Source: PALSA-610 sp038213435
GTDB taxonomy: Bacteria > Actinomycetota > Acidimicrobiia > IMCC26256 > PALSA-610
Direction: 5' to 3'
DNA: 64,000 nt
NCBI GenBank assembly: GCA_038213435.1
Contig: JBBQTI010000003.1
Span: forward strand, 1-64,000
Made by a program: the position numbers and the translations under genes. A model generated the notes under the pieces. It was not told the DNA's origin. It saw only the letters and a list, made by a program, of their open reading frames with translations, and did no database searches. How positions within the stretch are numbered: position 1 is the stretch's first letter; every line of letters starts with the position of its first letter. Positions 42,462 through 50,949 of the stretch are shown piece by piece.

Positions 42462-43582
42462 TGCAACCGTTGATCTCGGCCGACAACCACGTCTTCGAAC
42501 CGGTCACCCTCTGGCAGGACAACCTCCCACCGGCCATGCGCGACCGTGGCCCGCGCCTGGAACAGGCCGGCGAGTGGTTCGTGCTGCGCGTCGAGGGCAT
42601 GCCCGACCGCAAGCTCACGCGCGTCGACCCGCCGGCACCGAACCGCGCCGAGACCGTCGGCGAGAAGCAGAAGCGACGCGCGGTGCTGTCGAAAGGCGGG
42701 GGCGCCGATCCCGACGAGCGTCTGGGCGACATGCACTCCGACGGCGTCGTGGCCGAGGTCATCTACCCGACCTTCGGCCTCTTCATCGATCTGGTCGCCG
42801 ACCCCGAGCTCCAGATGGCGTGCGCGCGCGTCTACAACGACTGGCTCGCCGACACGTTCCTCCACCGTTCGGACACGTTCGTGCCCGCGGCCGTGATCCC
42901 GGTGCGCGACGCAACGAGCGCGGCGGCGGAGCTGGGACGCGTGGCGCAGCGCGGCTTCAAGACCGCGATGATCCCCACGTCTCCGCCCGAGGGGCTTCCG
43001 TACAACCGGCCGGAATACGACGCCGTGTGGAGCATCGCCGCGGAGGCCCGCGTGCCCCTCGCGATGCACACCGGCACCGGCGCCCTCCCCAGCCCCGAGA
43101 AGGGCCCGGGCGGCGCGGTGATCAATTACGCGAAGGTCGGGCTGCTGTCGGCCGACACGCTCTGCTACTTCGCCGCGTCAGGCGTGCTGGAGCGATTTCC
43201 CGCCCTACGGTTGGTGTTCGTCGAGTCGGGCGCGGGCTGGCTCGCCTACTGCTGCGAGCGGATGGACGAGGCGTTCGACGAGCACGAGCAGTGGGTGAAG
43301 CCGAAGCTCGCCGAGCGTCCGAGCCACTACGTCCGCGCGCAGTGTCACGTCACGCTCGGCGCCGATCGCACGCCGCTGCTCACCCGCTCGATCACAGGCA
43401 TCGAGCCGCTGTTGTGGGCGAGCGACTATCCGCATCCCGAAGGGACGTATCCCCACAGCCAGGAGACGGTGGCGCGGATCTTCGCCGACCTCTCCGCCGA
43501 TGAGCAGCACGCCGTGACCTTCGCGAACGCGGCGCGGCTCTACGACCTCGACGCGGTCGCGTTGACGGGCGCGCGGGCATGA
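42461..43582 (+). CDS. Amidohydrolase 2 family metal-dependent hydrolase or decarboxylase
   Basis: The product is 373 residues. Metal-site features of the ACMSD-like TIM barrel are visible: the opening ISADNHVFEP (Asp/His), LAMHTGTGALPS with a His near 205, and WASDYPHPEGTYPHS near 310 with the catalytic Asp and His. Family members hydrolyse or decarboxylate ring or ring-opened intermediates. Here it is sandwiched between a ligase fragment and a thiolase-like aldolase, so a step on a CoA-activated side chain or ring product fits. It overlaps its neighbours by 1 and 4 bases. Confidence 0.82.
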   Translation: MQPLISADNHVFEPVTLWQDNLPPAMRDRGPRLEQAGEWFVLRVEGMPDRKLTRVDPPAPNRAETVGEKQKRRAVLSKGGGADPDERLGDMHSDGVVAEVIYPTFGLFIDLVADPELQMACARVYNDWLADTFLHRSDTFVPAAVIPVRDATSAAAELGRVAQRGFKTAMIPTSPPEGLPYNRPEYDAVWSIAAEARVPLAMHTGTGALPSPEKGPGGAVINYAKVGLLSADTLCYFAASGVLERFPALRLVFVESGAGWLAYCCERMDEAFDEHEQWVKPKLAERPSHYVRAQCHVTLGADRTPLLTRSITGIEPLLWASDYPHPEGTYPHSQETVARIFADLSADEQHAVTFANAARLYDLDAVALTGARA

Positions 43583-44781
43583 CAGGCGAGTTGACCCTGA
43601 AGGACCGGTGCGCGATCGCGGGCGTCGGGGCCACGCCGTACTACCGGCGCGGCGAATCGCTTCCTCAGCTTCCGATGGAGCTCGCCGCCAAGGCGCTCCT
43701 TGCCGCCTGCGAGGACGCGGGCGTCATGATCGACGACGTCGACGGGCTCGCGCTGTACTCGATGGGCTTCGACACGAGCCTCTTCGCGCAATGGCTCGGG
43801 CTGCCGGAGATCCGGTTCACGGCCATGCTCACCGGCGGCGGTGGCGGCGCGGCGGGGAGCGTGGGGCTGGCCGCCGCCGCGGTGGCGACCGGCCAGGCGA
43901 CGTGCGTCGCGTCGATCATGACGCTGCAGCAGGCTGCGAGCCGCTTCGGCGCGAGTTTCGCGCCGCGCGGCAAGCCCGGCGCCGTCTACAGCGCGCCGCC
44001 GAGTCCCGAGGGCAACTTCATCCAACCGGCCGGGTTGATGGCGCCCGGTCAGATGTTCGCGGTGCTCGCCCAGCGCCACATGCACATGTACGGCACGACG
44101 CGCGATCACCTCGCCGAGGTGGCGATGAGCACCCGGGCCAACGCGGTCAACCGCGACACTGCGCTCATGCGCACGCCGATGACGCGCGACGACTACTTCG
44201 CGGCGCGGATGATCTCGGACCCGCTCTGCCTCTTCGACTTCTGCCTCGAATGCGACGGCGCCGTCGCAGTGCTCACGGTGAGCGCCGAGCGAGCCGAGGA
44301 TCTTCGTCACCGGCCCGTCTACATCGCCGCGTCGGCGAACGGCGGCGCCGGCCGGTGGGGCCAGGCGATCACCTGGATGGGGATGCCGGACGAGTACTTC
44401 ACGTCGAGCGGGCACCGAACCGTCGCCCGGCGCGCGTACGAGATGGCCGGCATCACCGCCGCCGACGTCGACGTCGCGCTCCTGTACGACCACTTCACGC
44501 CGATGGTCATCATGCAGCTCGAGGACTACGGGTTCTGCCCGATCGGCGCGGGCGGGCCGTTCGTCGCCGAGGGCAACATCCGGTACGGCACCGGCACGAT
44601 CCCGGTGAACACCCACGGCGGCAACCTGTCCGAGGCGTACATCATCGGGATGACGCACGTGAAGGAAGCCGTCGAGCAATTGCGCGGCACCGCGATCAAC
44701 CAGGTCGAGGGCGCGGAGATCGCGCTCGTCACGGGCGGGCCGGCGAGCATCCCGGTCAGCAACCTGATCCTGCACAATTGA
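43579..44781 (+). CDS. Thiolase-like protein, Ltp2-type retro-aldolase candidate
   Basis: The product is 400 residues, thiolase fold: CAIAGVGATPYYRRG at the N terminus, ALYDHFTPMVIMQLE near 300 and NTHGGNLSEAYIIG near 353. The nucleophilic Cys of true thiolases is absent; its loop reads TGGGGGAAGSVG, as in the lipid-transfer-protein aldolases such as Ltp2, which cleave beta-hydroxyacyl-CoA side chains of steroids. Such aldolases need a DUF35 partner, and a DUF35 gene follows directly, 10 bases downstream. I therefore propose a retro-aldol reaction rather than thiolysis. Confidence 0.82.
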   Translation: MTGELTLKDRCAIAGVGATPYYRRGESLPQLPMELAAKALLAACEDAGVMIDDVDGLALYSMGFDTSLFAQWLGLPEIRFTAMLTGGGGGAAGSVGLAAAAVATGQATCVASIMTLQQAASRFGASFAPRGKPGAVYSAPPSPEGNFIQPAGLMAPGQMFAVLAQRHMHMYGTTRDHLAEVAMSTRANAVNRDTALMRTPMTRDDYFAARMISDPLCLFDFCLECDGAVAVLTVSAERAEDLRHRPVYIAASANGGAGRWGQAITWMGMPDEYFTSSGHRTVARRAYEMAGITAADVDVALLYDHFTPMVIMQLEDYGFCPIGAGGPFVAEGNIRYGTGTIPVNTHGGNLSEAYIIGMTHVKEAVEQLRGTAINQVEGAEIALVTGGPASIPVSNLILHN

Positions 44782-44791
44782 GGGGACGACG

Positions 44792-45214
44792 ATGCAAGGA
44801 CTGACTCCGGCCCGCGTGATCCACCTCACGCCGAACGTGTGGACCGAGCCCTTCTGGGCCGCCACGGCCGAACATCGCCTCGTGCTGCCCCGCTGCACCG
44901 CCTGCTCCGCGTACCGGTTCCCGCCCACGCCCTTCTGCTGGCGCTGCCGCGCCCAGGACGTCGACTGGATCGAGCACGACGGCCGCGGAACGATCTACTC
45001 GTTCACGGTCGTGCGCCACGCGGTCATCCCCGACATGGCCGACGCGCTCCCGATCGTCGCGGGGGTGGTCGAGCTGCCCGACACCGACGGGTGCCGCGTG
45101 ATCGCCAACGTCGTCGACTGTGATCCGAGCGACGTCCACATCGGCGCCGCGGTCGCGCTCGACTGGTACGACGTGCGCCCGGACGAAACCGTCCCCGTGT
45201 TCCGGCTGATCTGA
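44792..45214 (+). CDS. DUF35 OB-fold / zinc-ribbon protein, aldolase partner
   Basis: The product is 140 residues. Two Cys pairs form a rubredoxin-like zinc ribbon near 38-55 (PRCTACSAYRFPPTPFCWRC), followed by an OB-fold (GTIYSFTVVRHAV, then VAGVVELPDTDGCRV). Proteins of this type pair with thiolase-like enzymes such as Ltp2 and are needed for stable active complexes. Spacing of 10 bases to the thiolase-like gene and 7 to the next gene puts it in the same operon. Confidence 0.9.
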   Translation: MQGLTPARVIHLTPNVWTEPFWAATAEHRLVLPRCTACSAYRFPPTPFCWRCRAQDVDWIEHDGRGTIYSFTVVRHAVIPDMADALPIVAGVVELPDTDGCRVIANVVDCDPSDVHIGAAVALDWYDVRPDETVPVFRLI

Positions 45215-45221
45215 ATCAGCG

Positions 45222-46781
45222 ATGGGGACGGGTCGCGCGACGCTGACCGATGTGCTCGACGAGCACGTCCGAGTGCGACCCGGTGCGCTCGCGGTCGCGG
45301 ACGGGGAGCTGACGCTGACCTGGCAGGAGCTCGGGCGGCGCGTCGACCGGTGCGCGGCGGCGCTCACCGCCTCGGGGGTCGCGCGGGGTGCACGGGTCTT
45401 GTGGCTGGGTCAGAACAGTTTCCGCGTCCAGGAGCTGCTGCTCGCGTGCGCGCGGCTGGGCGCGATGCTCTGTCCGGCGAATTGGCGCCAACGACCCGAC
45501 GAGCTCGCATTCGTCATCGACGACCTCGAACCCGTTGTGATCGTCGACCAGAACGAAGAGGTCGGGGAGACGACGCGTGCCGGGATCGCGGCGGCGCGCC
45601 ACACCGCCGCGCGTGTGATCGTGCACGATGCCGAGGGACCCGATTCCTACGAGGCGTTCGTGGCGGCGTCGTCCGACCGGCCCGCGCCGCGTGTGGTGGT
45701 CTCCACCGACGACGCCGTGCTGTTGATCGCGACAGCCGCCTTCGGCGGACGACCCAACGCGGCGATGCTCCCCCACCGGGCGATCGTGGCGCAGGCCACG
45801 GTGATGGGTCCGTACATGGGAGTCGGTCCGGATCATCGTTACCTCAACGCGGGGCCCCTGTTCCACGTCGGTGTGTTCATGGAGAACTTCGCGACGCTCG
45901 TCGCCGGGGGAACCAACGTGTTTGTTCGCCGTAGCGACGGCGCCGCGCTCGCTGATGCGATCACGCGCCACCGCTGTACGAGCGGTTACATCATCGGCCC
46001 GATGGTCGGCACGCTCGTCGAGGCGATCACCGAGGCGCCCGAGCGGTACGACCTCTCGTCGTTGCGCGGTCGCCGGGGCAATCCCACCTACGACGCGATG
46101 GTGCAGCCGGACAACTCACCGTGGGGCCGCCGTCCCGGCGGGTACGGCCAGACCGAGACCATGGGCATGGCCACGTTCAACCTGCTCGCCGGCCGCGACG
46201 CGATCGGCACGCACGGCCGGCCGTCGCCCGCAGTGACGCTGCGGATCGTCGACCCCGACGATCACGAGGTTCCGATCGGCGAGACGGGCGAGATCGCCAT
46301 CCGCGGCGAGACCGTGATGTGCGGGTACTGGAACCGGCCGGAGCTCAACGCGCAACGTTCGCGCGGCGGTTGGCATCACACGAACGATCTCGGCCGCCTG
46401 GAGACGGACGGAACGTTCAGCTTCATCGGCCCGAAGTCGCGCCTGTTGAAGAGCGCCGCCGAGAACATCTACCCCGCGGAGGTCGAGGGCGCGTTGCGAT
46501 CGCATCCGGCCGTGGCCGACGCCGCGATCATCGGTGTGCCCGACGAGCGGTGGGTGCAGAGCGTCAAGGCGATTGTCGTACTGCGGCCGGACGCGGATCC
46601 GAGACCTTCCGAGGCCGACATCGTCGAGCACTGCCGAACACGGATCGCGTCGTACAAGAAGCCGCGCACCGTTGAATTCGTCGACGCGCTCCCCCGCGTC
46701 GGCTTCGCGGTCGACTACGACGCGCTCGACACCCGCTTCGGCGGCGGCAACTACCCGGGCGGAACCACCCGCAGCGCCTAG
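45222..46781 (+). CDS. AMP-ligase-fold protein with degenerate catalytic motifs
   Basis: The product is 519 residues and clearly of the acyl-CoA synthetase fold (TLTWQELGRRVDRCAAALTA, then GYGQTETMGMATFNLL near 310, TNDLGRLETDGTFSFIGPKS near 387). The key residues are missing: the P-loop, normally TSGTTGxPKG, reads LIATAAFGGRPNAAML, and the C-terminal catalytic Lys region reads LPRVGFAVDYDALD instead of LPR..GKI.K. A5 is intact. Normal adenylation looks compromised; it may bind acyl-CoA, act as a thioesterase-like or scaffold protein, or use another chemistry. It is the last gene of the operon. Confidence 0.8.
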   Translation: MGTGRATLTDVLDEHVRVRPGALAVADGELTLTWQELGRRVDRCAAALTASGVARGARVLWLGQNSFRVQELLLACARLGAMLCPANWRQRPDELAFVIDDLEPVVIVDQNEEVGETTRAGIAAARHTAARVIVHDAEGPDSYEAFVAASSDRPAPRVVVSTDDAVLLIATAAFGGRPNAAMLPHRAIVAQATVMGPYMGVGPDHRYLNAGPLFHVGVFMENFATLVAGGTNVFVRRSDGAALADAITRHRCTSGYIIGPMVGTLVEAITEAPERYDLSSLRGRRGNPTYDAMVQPDNSPWGRRPGGYGQTETMGMATFNLLAGRDAIGTHGRPSPAVTLRIVDPDDHEVPIGETGEIAIRGETVMCGYWNRPELNAQRSRGGWHHTNDLGRLETDGTFSFIGPKSRLLKSAAENIYPAEVEGALRSHPAVADAAIIGVPDERWVQSVKAIVVLRPDADPRPSEADIVEHCRTRIASYKKPRTVEFVDALPRVGFAVDYDALDTRFGGGNYPGGTTRSA

Positions 46782-48187
46782 ACCTCGATCTTTGCCGCCT
46801 TCAACAGCTCGTGGTGCGCGTCTTCGACGGCATGCGCCATCTCTTGCAGGCCCGGTACGAGCTCGCGGCACGCGATGAAGCCCCAGTCGATACGGTCGAG
46901 GTAGCTGAGCACGGTGAGGTTCAATCCGGCACCTTCGATCGGCGGTCCGAGCGGCAGCAGCGAGATCAGTCTCGCTCCGCCGAGGTAGAGCGGGAACGGC
47001 GGCCCGGGCACGTTGGAGATCACGAGGTTGATCGGGACCGGCCCGCGGCTCGCGAGCCCGCCGAGCAGCCGGCTCGCCAGCCCGAAGCTACGCGGACCCG
47101 CGAGCTCGCCGAGGTCCAAGAGCGTGCGCGCGCCGATCGCGTGGTGCTCCTGTTTCGCGCCCTTGGTCGCATCGCGGATGTGTGCGATCTGCTCGTCGAT
47201 GTCGTCGAGGTGTGTCGGCAGCGACACGAACATCGCCGAGACCTTGTTCGCGCTGTCGATGTCCGCCGTTTGGTCGTTGCGGACCGAGACCGGGCAGGCG
47301 GCGAGTAACGGCCGGTCCGGCAACGCATCTACATCCAGCAGATACTGCCGCAACGCACGGGTCGCGGTCGCCAGGACGATGTCGTTCACCGTGCAGCCGA
47401 ACGCGTTCTTCATCGACTTCACCTCGTCGAGGGGAACCGAGGCGAACGCAACCCGCCGGTGAGGTGTCAGGGGCGCGTTCCACGGCGTGCGCGGCGTGTT
47501 GAAGGGTGTGCCGCCCGACGGCCGGCTCGAATCGCGGCGGACACGCACGACGCCGACCGCGGCCCGCAGCAGGTTCGGCATCGCCAACGCGAGCGCGAGC
47601 GGGAGCGGCCGGCGCAACCGCGACATGATCGCGTGCTGCACCAGTTCCAGTTCCGACGGTTTGTGCTCGGGCCTCCAGTCGTCGCTGGCCGGCGCCGCAT
47701 CGACCGGCTCGGGCTCGAGATCCAAGATCGTCGTCAGCAGGCTCGAGCCCGACACGCCGTCGATCGTCGCGTGGTGCATGCGGGCGACGACCGCGACGGC
47801 GCCGTTCTCGACGCCCTCTATGACATAGAACTCCCAGAGTGGTCGCGAATGATCGAGGGGACGACTCGCGATGTCGCCGACGATCTCGGCAACCTGCTCG
47901 CGGCTTCCCGGAGACGGCACGGCAATGCGGCGAACGTGGTAGTCGAAGTCGAAGTCCGGGTCGTCGAACCAGACGGGTCGGTGCAGACCGAAGGGGACAT
48001 ACGCGAGACGGCGACGAAACTCCAACAGGTCGGGAAGACGGGACGCGAGATGGGCTTTGATCTTCTCGAACGAGTACCCACCCGGCACCGTCGACGGATC
48101 CAGCATCATCACCGCGTGCACGTGCATGTGCGTCGTCGGCGTCTCCAGGTACAGGAACGCCGCGTCCATTCCGCTCAAGCGCCGCAT
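46778..48187 (-). CDS. Wax ester synthase / diacylglycerol acyltransferase (WS/DGAT)
   Basis: The product is 469 residues. The catalytic motif HHxxxDG is present as MHHATIDGVSG (His138, His139, Asp143), followed by TVNDIVLATATRAL near 270 and SNVPGPPFPLYL near 385, both family signatures. It transfers acyl groups from CoA to alcohols or diacylglycerol, giving wax esters and storage lipid, typical of actinobacteria. ATG with GAGGAG five bases upstream. It converges on the degenerate ligase gene with a 4-base overlap. Confidence 0.9.
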   Translation of the reverse strand: MRRLSGMDAAFLYLETPTTHMHVHAVMMLDPSTVPGGYSFEKIKAHLASRLPDLLEFRRRLAYVPFGLHRPVWFDDPDFDFDYHVRRIAVPSPGSREQVAEIVGDIASRPLDHSRPLWEFYVIEGVENGAVAVVARMHHATIDGVSGSSLLTTILDLEPEPVDAAPASDDWRPEHKPSELELVQHAIMSRLRRPLPLALALAMPNLLRAAVGVVRVRRDSSRPSGGTPFNTPRTPWNAPLTPHRRVAFASVPLDEVKSMKNAFGCTVNDIVLATATRALRQYLLDVDALPDRPLLAACPVSVRNDQTADIDSANKVSAMFVSLPTHLDDIDEQIAHIRDATKGAKQEHHAIGARTLLDLGELAGPRSFGLASRLLGGLASRGPVPINLVISNVPGPPFPLYLGGARLISLLPLGPPIEGAGLNLTVLSYLDRIDWGFIACRELVPGLQEMAHAVEDAHHELLKAAKIEV

Positions 48188-48261
48188 CGAAGCTCCTCAG
48201 CCGGGGGATCCAGTCTGGGGCATGAGCCGGACCCCAGGCAAAGGTACGCGCTCCGCAGGTC

Positions 48262-49440
48262 ATGGAGGAACCGCGCGAGCATGCGAGGGTGATCTCGGGC
48301 TTCGTGCATCCCGACTTCGGTGGCGTCACGCAGGCGCTGCGGCGCATCGCGACCCACAAGCGTGGTGGCGGCGCGGCCGTGGCCGTCTTCCACCGCGGCG
48401 CGCTCGTCGTCGACGCGTGGACCGGCAGCCGCGATGCGGTCGGCACGCCCTGGCAGTCCGACACGATGGCCATGAGCTTTTCGACGACGAAAGGCGTCAT
48501 CGCCACAACGGTGCATCGTCTCGTCGACCGCGGCCTGATCGACTACGACGAGCCGGTCGCGACGTACTGGCCGGAGTTCGCCGCAGCCGGCAAAGAGCGC
48601 ATCACGGTCCGCCACCTCCTCAACCACTCCGCCGGGCTACACCACCTACGCGACGTGATCTCCGACGCCTACGAGATGCTCGACTGGGATCTGGTGTGTG
48701 CCCGGCTGGCCGCGGAAGCGCCCCGCTACCCGCCCGGCACCCGCCACGGTTACCACGGCATCACGTACGGATTCCTCGTCGGCGAGGTGATCCAGCGCGT
48801 CACCGGCACAACGGTGCACGAAGCGGTCGACGCCGAGATCGTGAAGCCACTCGGACTCGATGGCATGTCGATCGGCGCACCTCCCGACCAGCGCGACCGC
48901 GTGGCCGAGCTCATCGTGCGCTTCGGCAACGCGCAACGAGCCGAGCGCAACGCACGGCGCGCCACGCGACTGGCGCGGTTGCGACCCGCGATCGACGCGT
49001 TCATGGTGCCCGGATCGGACCGATTGTTCGCGTCGACCGAAGTCCTCGACGCCCCGATCCCCGCGATCAACGGCTGTTTCACCGCGCGCTCGCTCGCGCG
49101 AATGTACGCAGCGCTCGCGGGCGGCGGCGTACTCGACGGCGAACGATTCCTGTCGGCTGAGACGCTTCGGCGCGCGACCGAGGTCCACACGACGCGTCAC
49201 GACATCGTCGTCGGGTTTCCAATGCGGTGGCGGCTCGGCTACCACCTCGCTGCGACGACACGCGGCATCATCCCGAACGGTTTCGGGCACTTCGGCTTCG
49301 GTGGATCCGGCGCATGGGCCGACCCCGACGGCGACCTCGCCGTCGCATTCGTGTGCAACCGCGTCGCCGGCACGCCGTTCGGCGACACCCGCCTGCTGCG
49401 CATCGGCACCCAAGCCCGCACGGCCGCCGCCGCCCGCTGA
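48262..49440 (+). CDS. Serine hydrolase, class C beta-lactamase-like esterase
   Basis: The product is 392 residues. SxxK is in MSFSTTKGVIATTV near residue 75 (nucleophile and Lys); the Tyr motif reads GYHGITYGFLVGE near 170, and the third element is GFGHFGFGGSGAWADP near 340. The lack of the KTG motif and of a signal peptide points to an esterase (EstB-type) rather than a beta-lactamase. Substrate unknown. It is divergent from the WS/DGAT gene by 74 bp and could hydrolyse lipid esters, but nothing in the sequence shows this. Confidence 0.85.
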   Translation: MEEPREHARVISGFVHPDFGGVTQALRRIATHKRGGGAAVAVFHRGALVVDAWTGSRDAVGTPWQSDTMAMSFSTTKGVIATTVHRLVDRGLIDYDEPVATYWPEFAAAGKERITVRHLLNHSAGLHHLRDVISDAYEMLDWDLVCARLAAEAPRYPPGTRHGYHGITYGFLVGEVIQRVTGTTVHEAVDAEIVKPLGLDGMSIGAPPDQRDRVAELIVRFGNAQRAERNARRATRLARLRPAIDAFMVPGSDRLFASTEVLDAPIPAINGCFTARSLARMYAALAGGGVLDGERFLSAETLRRATEVHTTRHDIVVGFPMRWRLGYHLAATTRGIIPNGFGHFGFGGSGAWADPDGDLAVAFVCNRVAGTPFGDTRLLRIGTQARTAAAAR

Positions 49441-49499
49441 CGCGCGGCGGAAGGCCGACTGCTCGCCTCGGCGCGCGGGTATATCCCTGGAAACCGACT

Positions 49500-49532
49500 G
49501 CTAGCGCGGGTGCTAGCGCGGGTGCTATCGCG
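49500..49532. repeat. 12-bp tandem repeat, about 2.7 copies
   Basis: GCTAGCGCGGGT at 49500-49511 and 49512-49523 is followed by a diverged partial copy GCTATCGCGG. It lies in the 149-bp gap between the serine hydrolase and the VOC gene, about 60-90 bases upstream of the latter, and could affect its promoter. No regulator can be assigned. Confidence 0.7.
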
Positions 49533-49589
49533 GCAAAAGTCGAACATGGTTGCGCGGGCGCCGCTCGTGACCGCTGGTAAGGAGCAAGC

Positions 49590-49979
49590 ATGACGAATGC
49601 ACCGGAAGCCCCTCGGTCGCTGCGGTTGGCGACTGTTTGCATCGACTGCCCGGACGCCGACGTGATGGCCGACTTCTATGGTCGATTGCTCGGATGGGAG
49701 GTGACCCTGCGTACGCGGGGCTGGGTGCTGATGCGTGACCCGGCAGGGGGCACCGGTTTGTCATTCCAAGCGGAACCGAGCTATCGGCCGCCGGTCTGGC
49801 CGGAACAGTCGGGCCAACAGGCGAAGATGCTCCACCTCGATCTCAAGGTGGAAGACCTCGACGCGGCCGTGGAGCATGCAGTCGCAGCGGGCGCTCGACT
49901 CGCCGAGTACCAACCGCAAACGCGCGTGCGGGTGTTGCTCGACCCGGCCGATCATCCATTCTGCCTGTTCTTGGACTGA
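49590..49979 (+). CDS. VOC (glyoxalase/bleomycin resistance) family protein
   Basis: The product is 129 residues with paired beta-alpha-beta-beta-beta modules: LRLATVCIDCPDADVMADFYGRLLGWEV and the second module MLHLDLKVEDLDAAVEHAVAAGA, ending in DPADHPFCLF. Metal ligands are uncertain: the first His of many family members is replaced (CIDC), although a His occurs in LHLDL and a terminal DHPF is conserved. It could be a lyase, dioxygenase or sequestering protein. AAGGAG lies 5 bases before the ATG. Confidence 0.8.
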   Translation: MTNAPEAPRSLRLATVCIDCPDADVMADFYGRLLGWEVTLRTRGWVLMRDPAGGTGLSFQAEPSYRPPVWPEQSGQQAKMLHLDLKVEDLDAAVEHAVAAGARLAEYQPQTRVRVLLDPADHPFCLFLD

Positions 49980-49995
49980 GCCGGTGGCGAGAGAC

Positions 49996-50610
49996 TCAAC
50001 TGATCGTGAAATTCGTGCCCGGCGCGAGCGTTACAGCTGCCGTGCTCAGGCTCACTCCTTGCGTGACGCAACCGCCTCCGTTCGGGCTGTTCACTGTCAT
50101 CGACGTGGACGTCTTGCCCACGAACACGTTCCCGCTCGTGAACTTGCCGGAGATCTTGGTCGACGTCACCGACGCGTACGTCAGCGCGAACTGCGCTCCC
50201 GTCGACGACGTTCCGTTGTCCCACTTGACCGACACGCTCGCGGTACCAGGTTTCGTATACGCGATGACCTGCGCGCAGTTCAGCTCCTCTGACTCCTCGG
50301 CGCGGAAGGTGAACTCTCCGCCGGTGATCCCGAGCGTTCCCGTGCAGCCCGAAAGGGTGCCCTTTGCGGTGAGCGTGTGGGCGACGCTGACCGTCGGCGA
50401 CACCGGCGGTGTCAACGTGAGCGTCCCGGCGAAGGACGTGCACGTCAACGCTGCTTTCGCAGAGCCCGGCGAAGTCGTCGTGGGCGACGAAGCCGACGTG
50501 GTCGACCCGGCCGGTGCGGAGGTTTTGGACGAGCCGCTACTCGAACACGCAGGCAGGAAAGCCGAGATCGCGATCAACGCGGCGGTCGTGAAAACAAGAC
50601 GTCTGCGCAC
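49996..50610 (-). CDS. Secreted lipoprotein of unknown function
   Basis: The product is 204 residues. GTG with GGAGG eight bases upstream. The first 22 residues are a lipoprotein signal with the lipobox LPAC near residue 22, followed by a Ser/Thr/Ala-rich linker (about 23-53) and an Ile/Thr/Gly-rich beta domain with four Cys (LTCTSFAG, SGCTGT, LNCAQV, GGCVTQG) that could form two disulfides outside the cell. Small Cys-containing lipoproteins of this sort are common in actinobacteria. I do not recognise a family. It converges on the VOC gene with a 16-base gap. Confidence 0.8.
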   Translation of the reverse strand: MRRRLVFTTAALIAISAFLPACSSSGSSKTSAPAGSTTSASSPTTTSPGSAKAALTCTSFAGTLTLTPPVSPTVSVAHTLTAKGTLSGCTGTLGITGGEFTFRAEESEELNCAQVIAYTKPGTASVSVKWDNGTSSTGAQFALTYASVTSTKISGKFTSGNVFVGKTSTSMTVNSPNGGGCVTQGVSLSTAAVTLAPGTNFTIS

Positions 50611-50702
50611 GCGCGTGACCTCCGTACCGGCGAGGTTGGTGGCGCACCCTACATCGGGGCCGTCGCGACAACATGGTGTCGTGAACGCGAGCGAGGGCGT
50701 GT
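50611..50702. other. Upstream region of the lipoprotein gene
   Basis: These 92 bases hold the GGAGG of the lipoprotein start at their left end and should contain its promoter. I see no clear -35/-10 pair. Together with the kinase remnant and the short stretch after it (50916-50949, with AGGAGG before the SnoaL-like gene) they fill the 339-bp gap between two intact genes. Confidence 0.4.
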
Positions 50703-50915
50703 CGACCGGAGCCCGAACAGGACCTCGTGATCGCGTCGTTGTTGTCGCGGCTGTGGCGCGAGTTGGCTCCCGGTCACGAATTCCGACCGCTCGAGGAAAT
50801 GTGTGTTTTGCTGTGCACGGACCTGCACGCCGAAAACGTGCTCGCGGCGTAGCGTGAACCGTGGCTCATGATCGATCCGAAGCCCTACGTCGGTGACCCG
50901 ACCTACGACCCGCTT
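50703..50915 (+). pseudogene. Aminoglycoside/hydroxyurea-type kinase remnant
   Basis: In one frame the DNA reads RPEPEQDLVIASLLSRLW, then ELAPGHEFRPLEEMC, then VLLCTDLHAENVLAA, a TAG stop (50850-50852), and continues in frame REPWLMIDPKPYVGDPTYDP. The pieces match the C-terminal half of the APH(6)/hydroxyurea phosphotransferase family, in which TDLHAxNVL is the catalytic loop and IDPKPYVGDPxYDP the metal loop. The stretch between FRPLEEMC and VLLCTDLH is deleted relative to family spacing, a stop interrupts, and the N-terminal lobe and the C-terminal helix are gone. It is a clear dead gene. Confidence 0.8.
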
Positions 50916-50949
50916 CGCACGCCTTGTCGCCCCCAGCTAGGAGGTCGGG

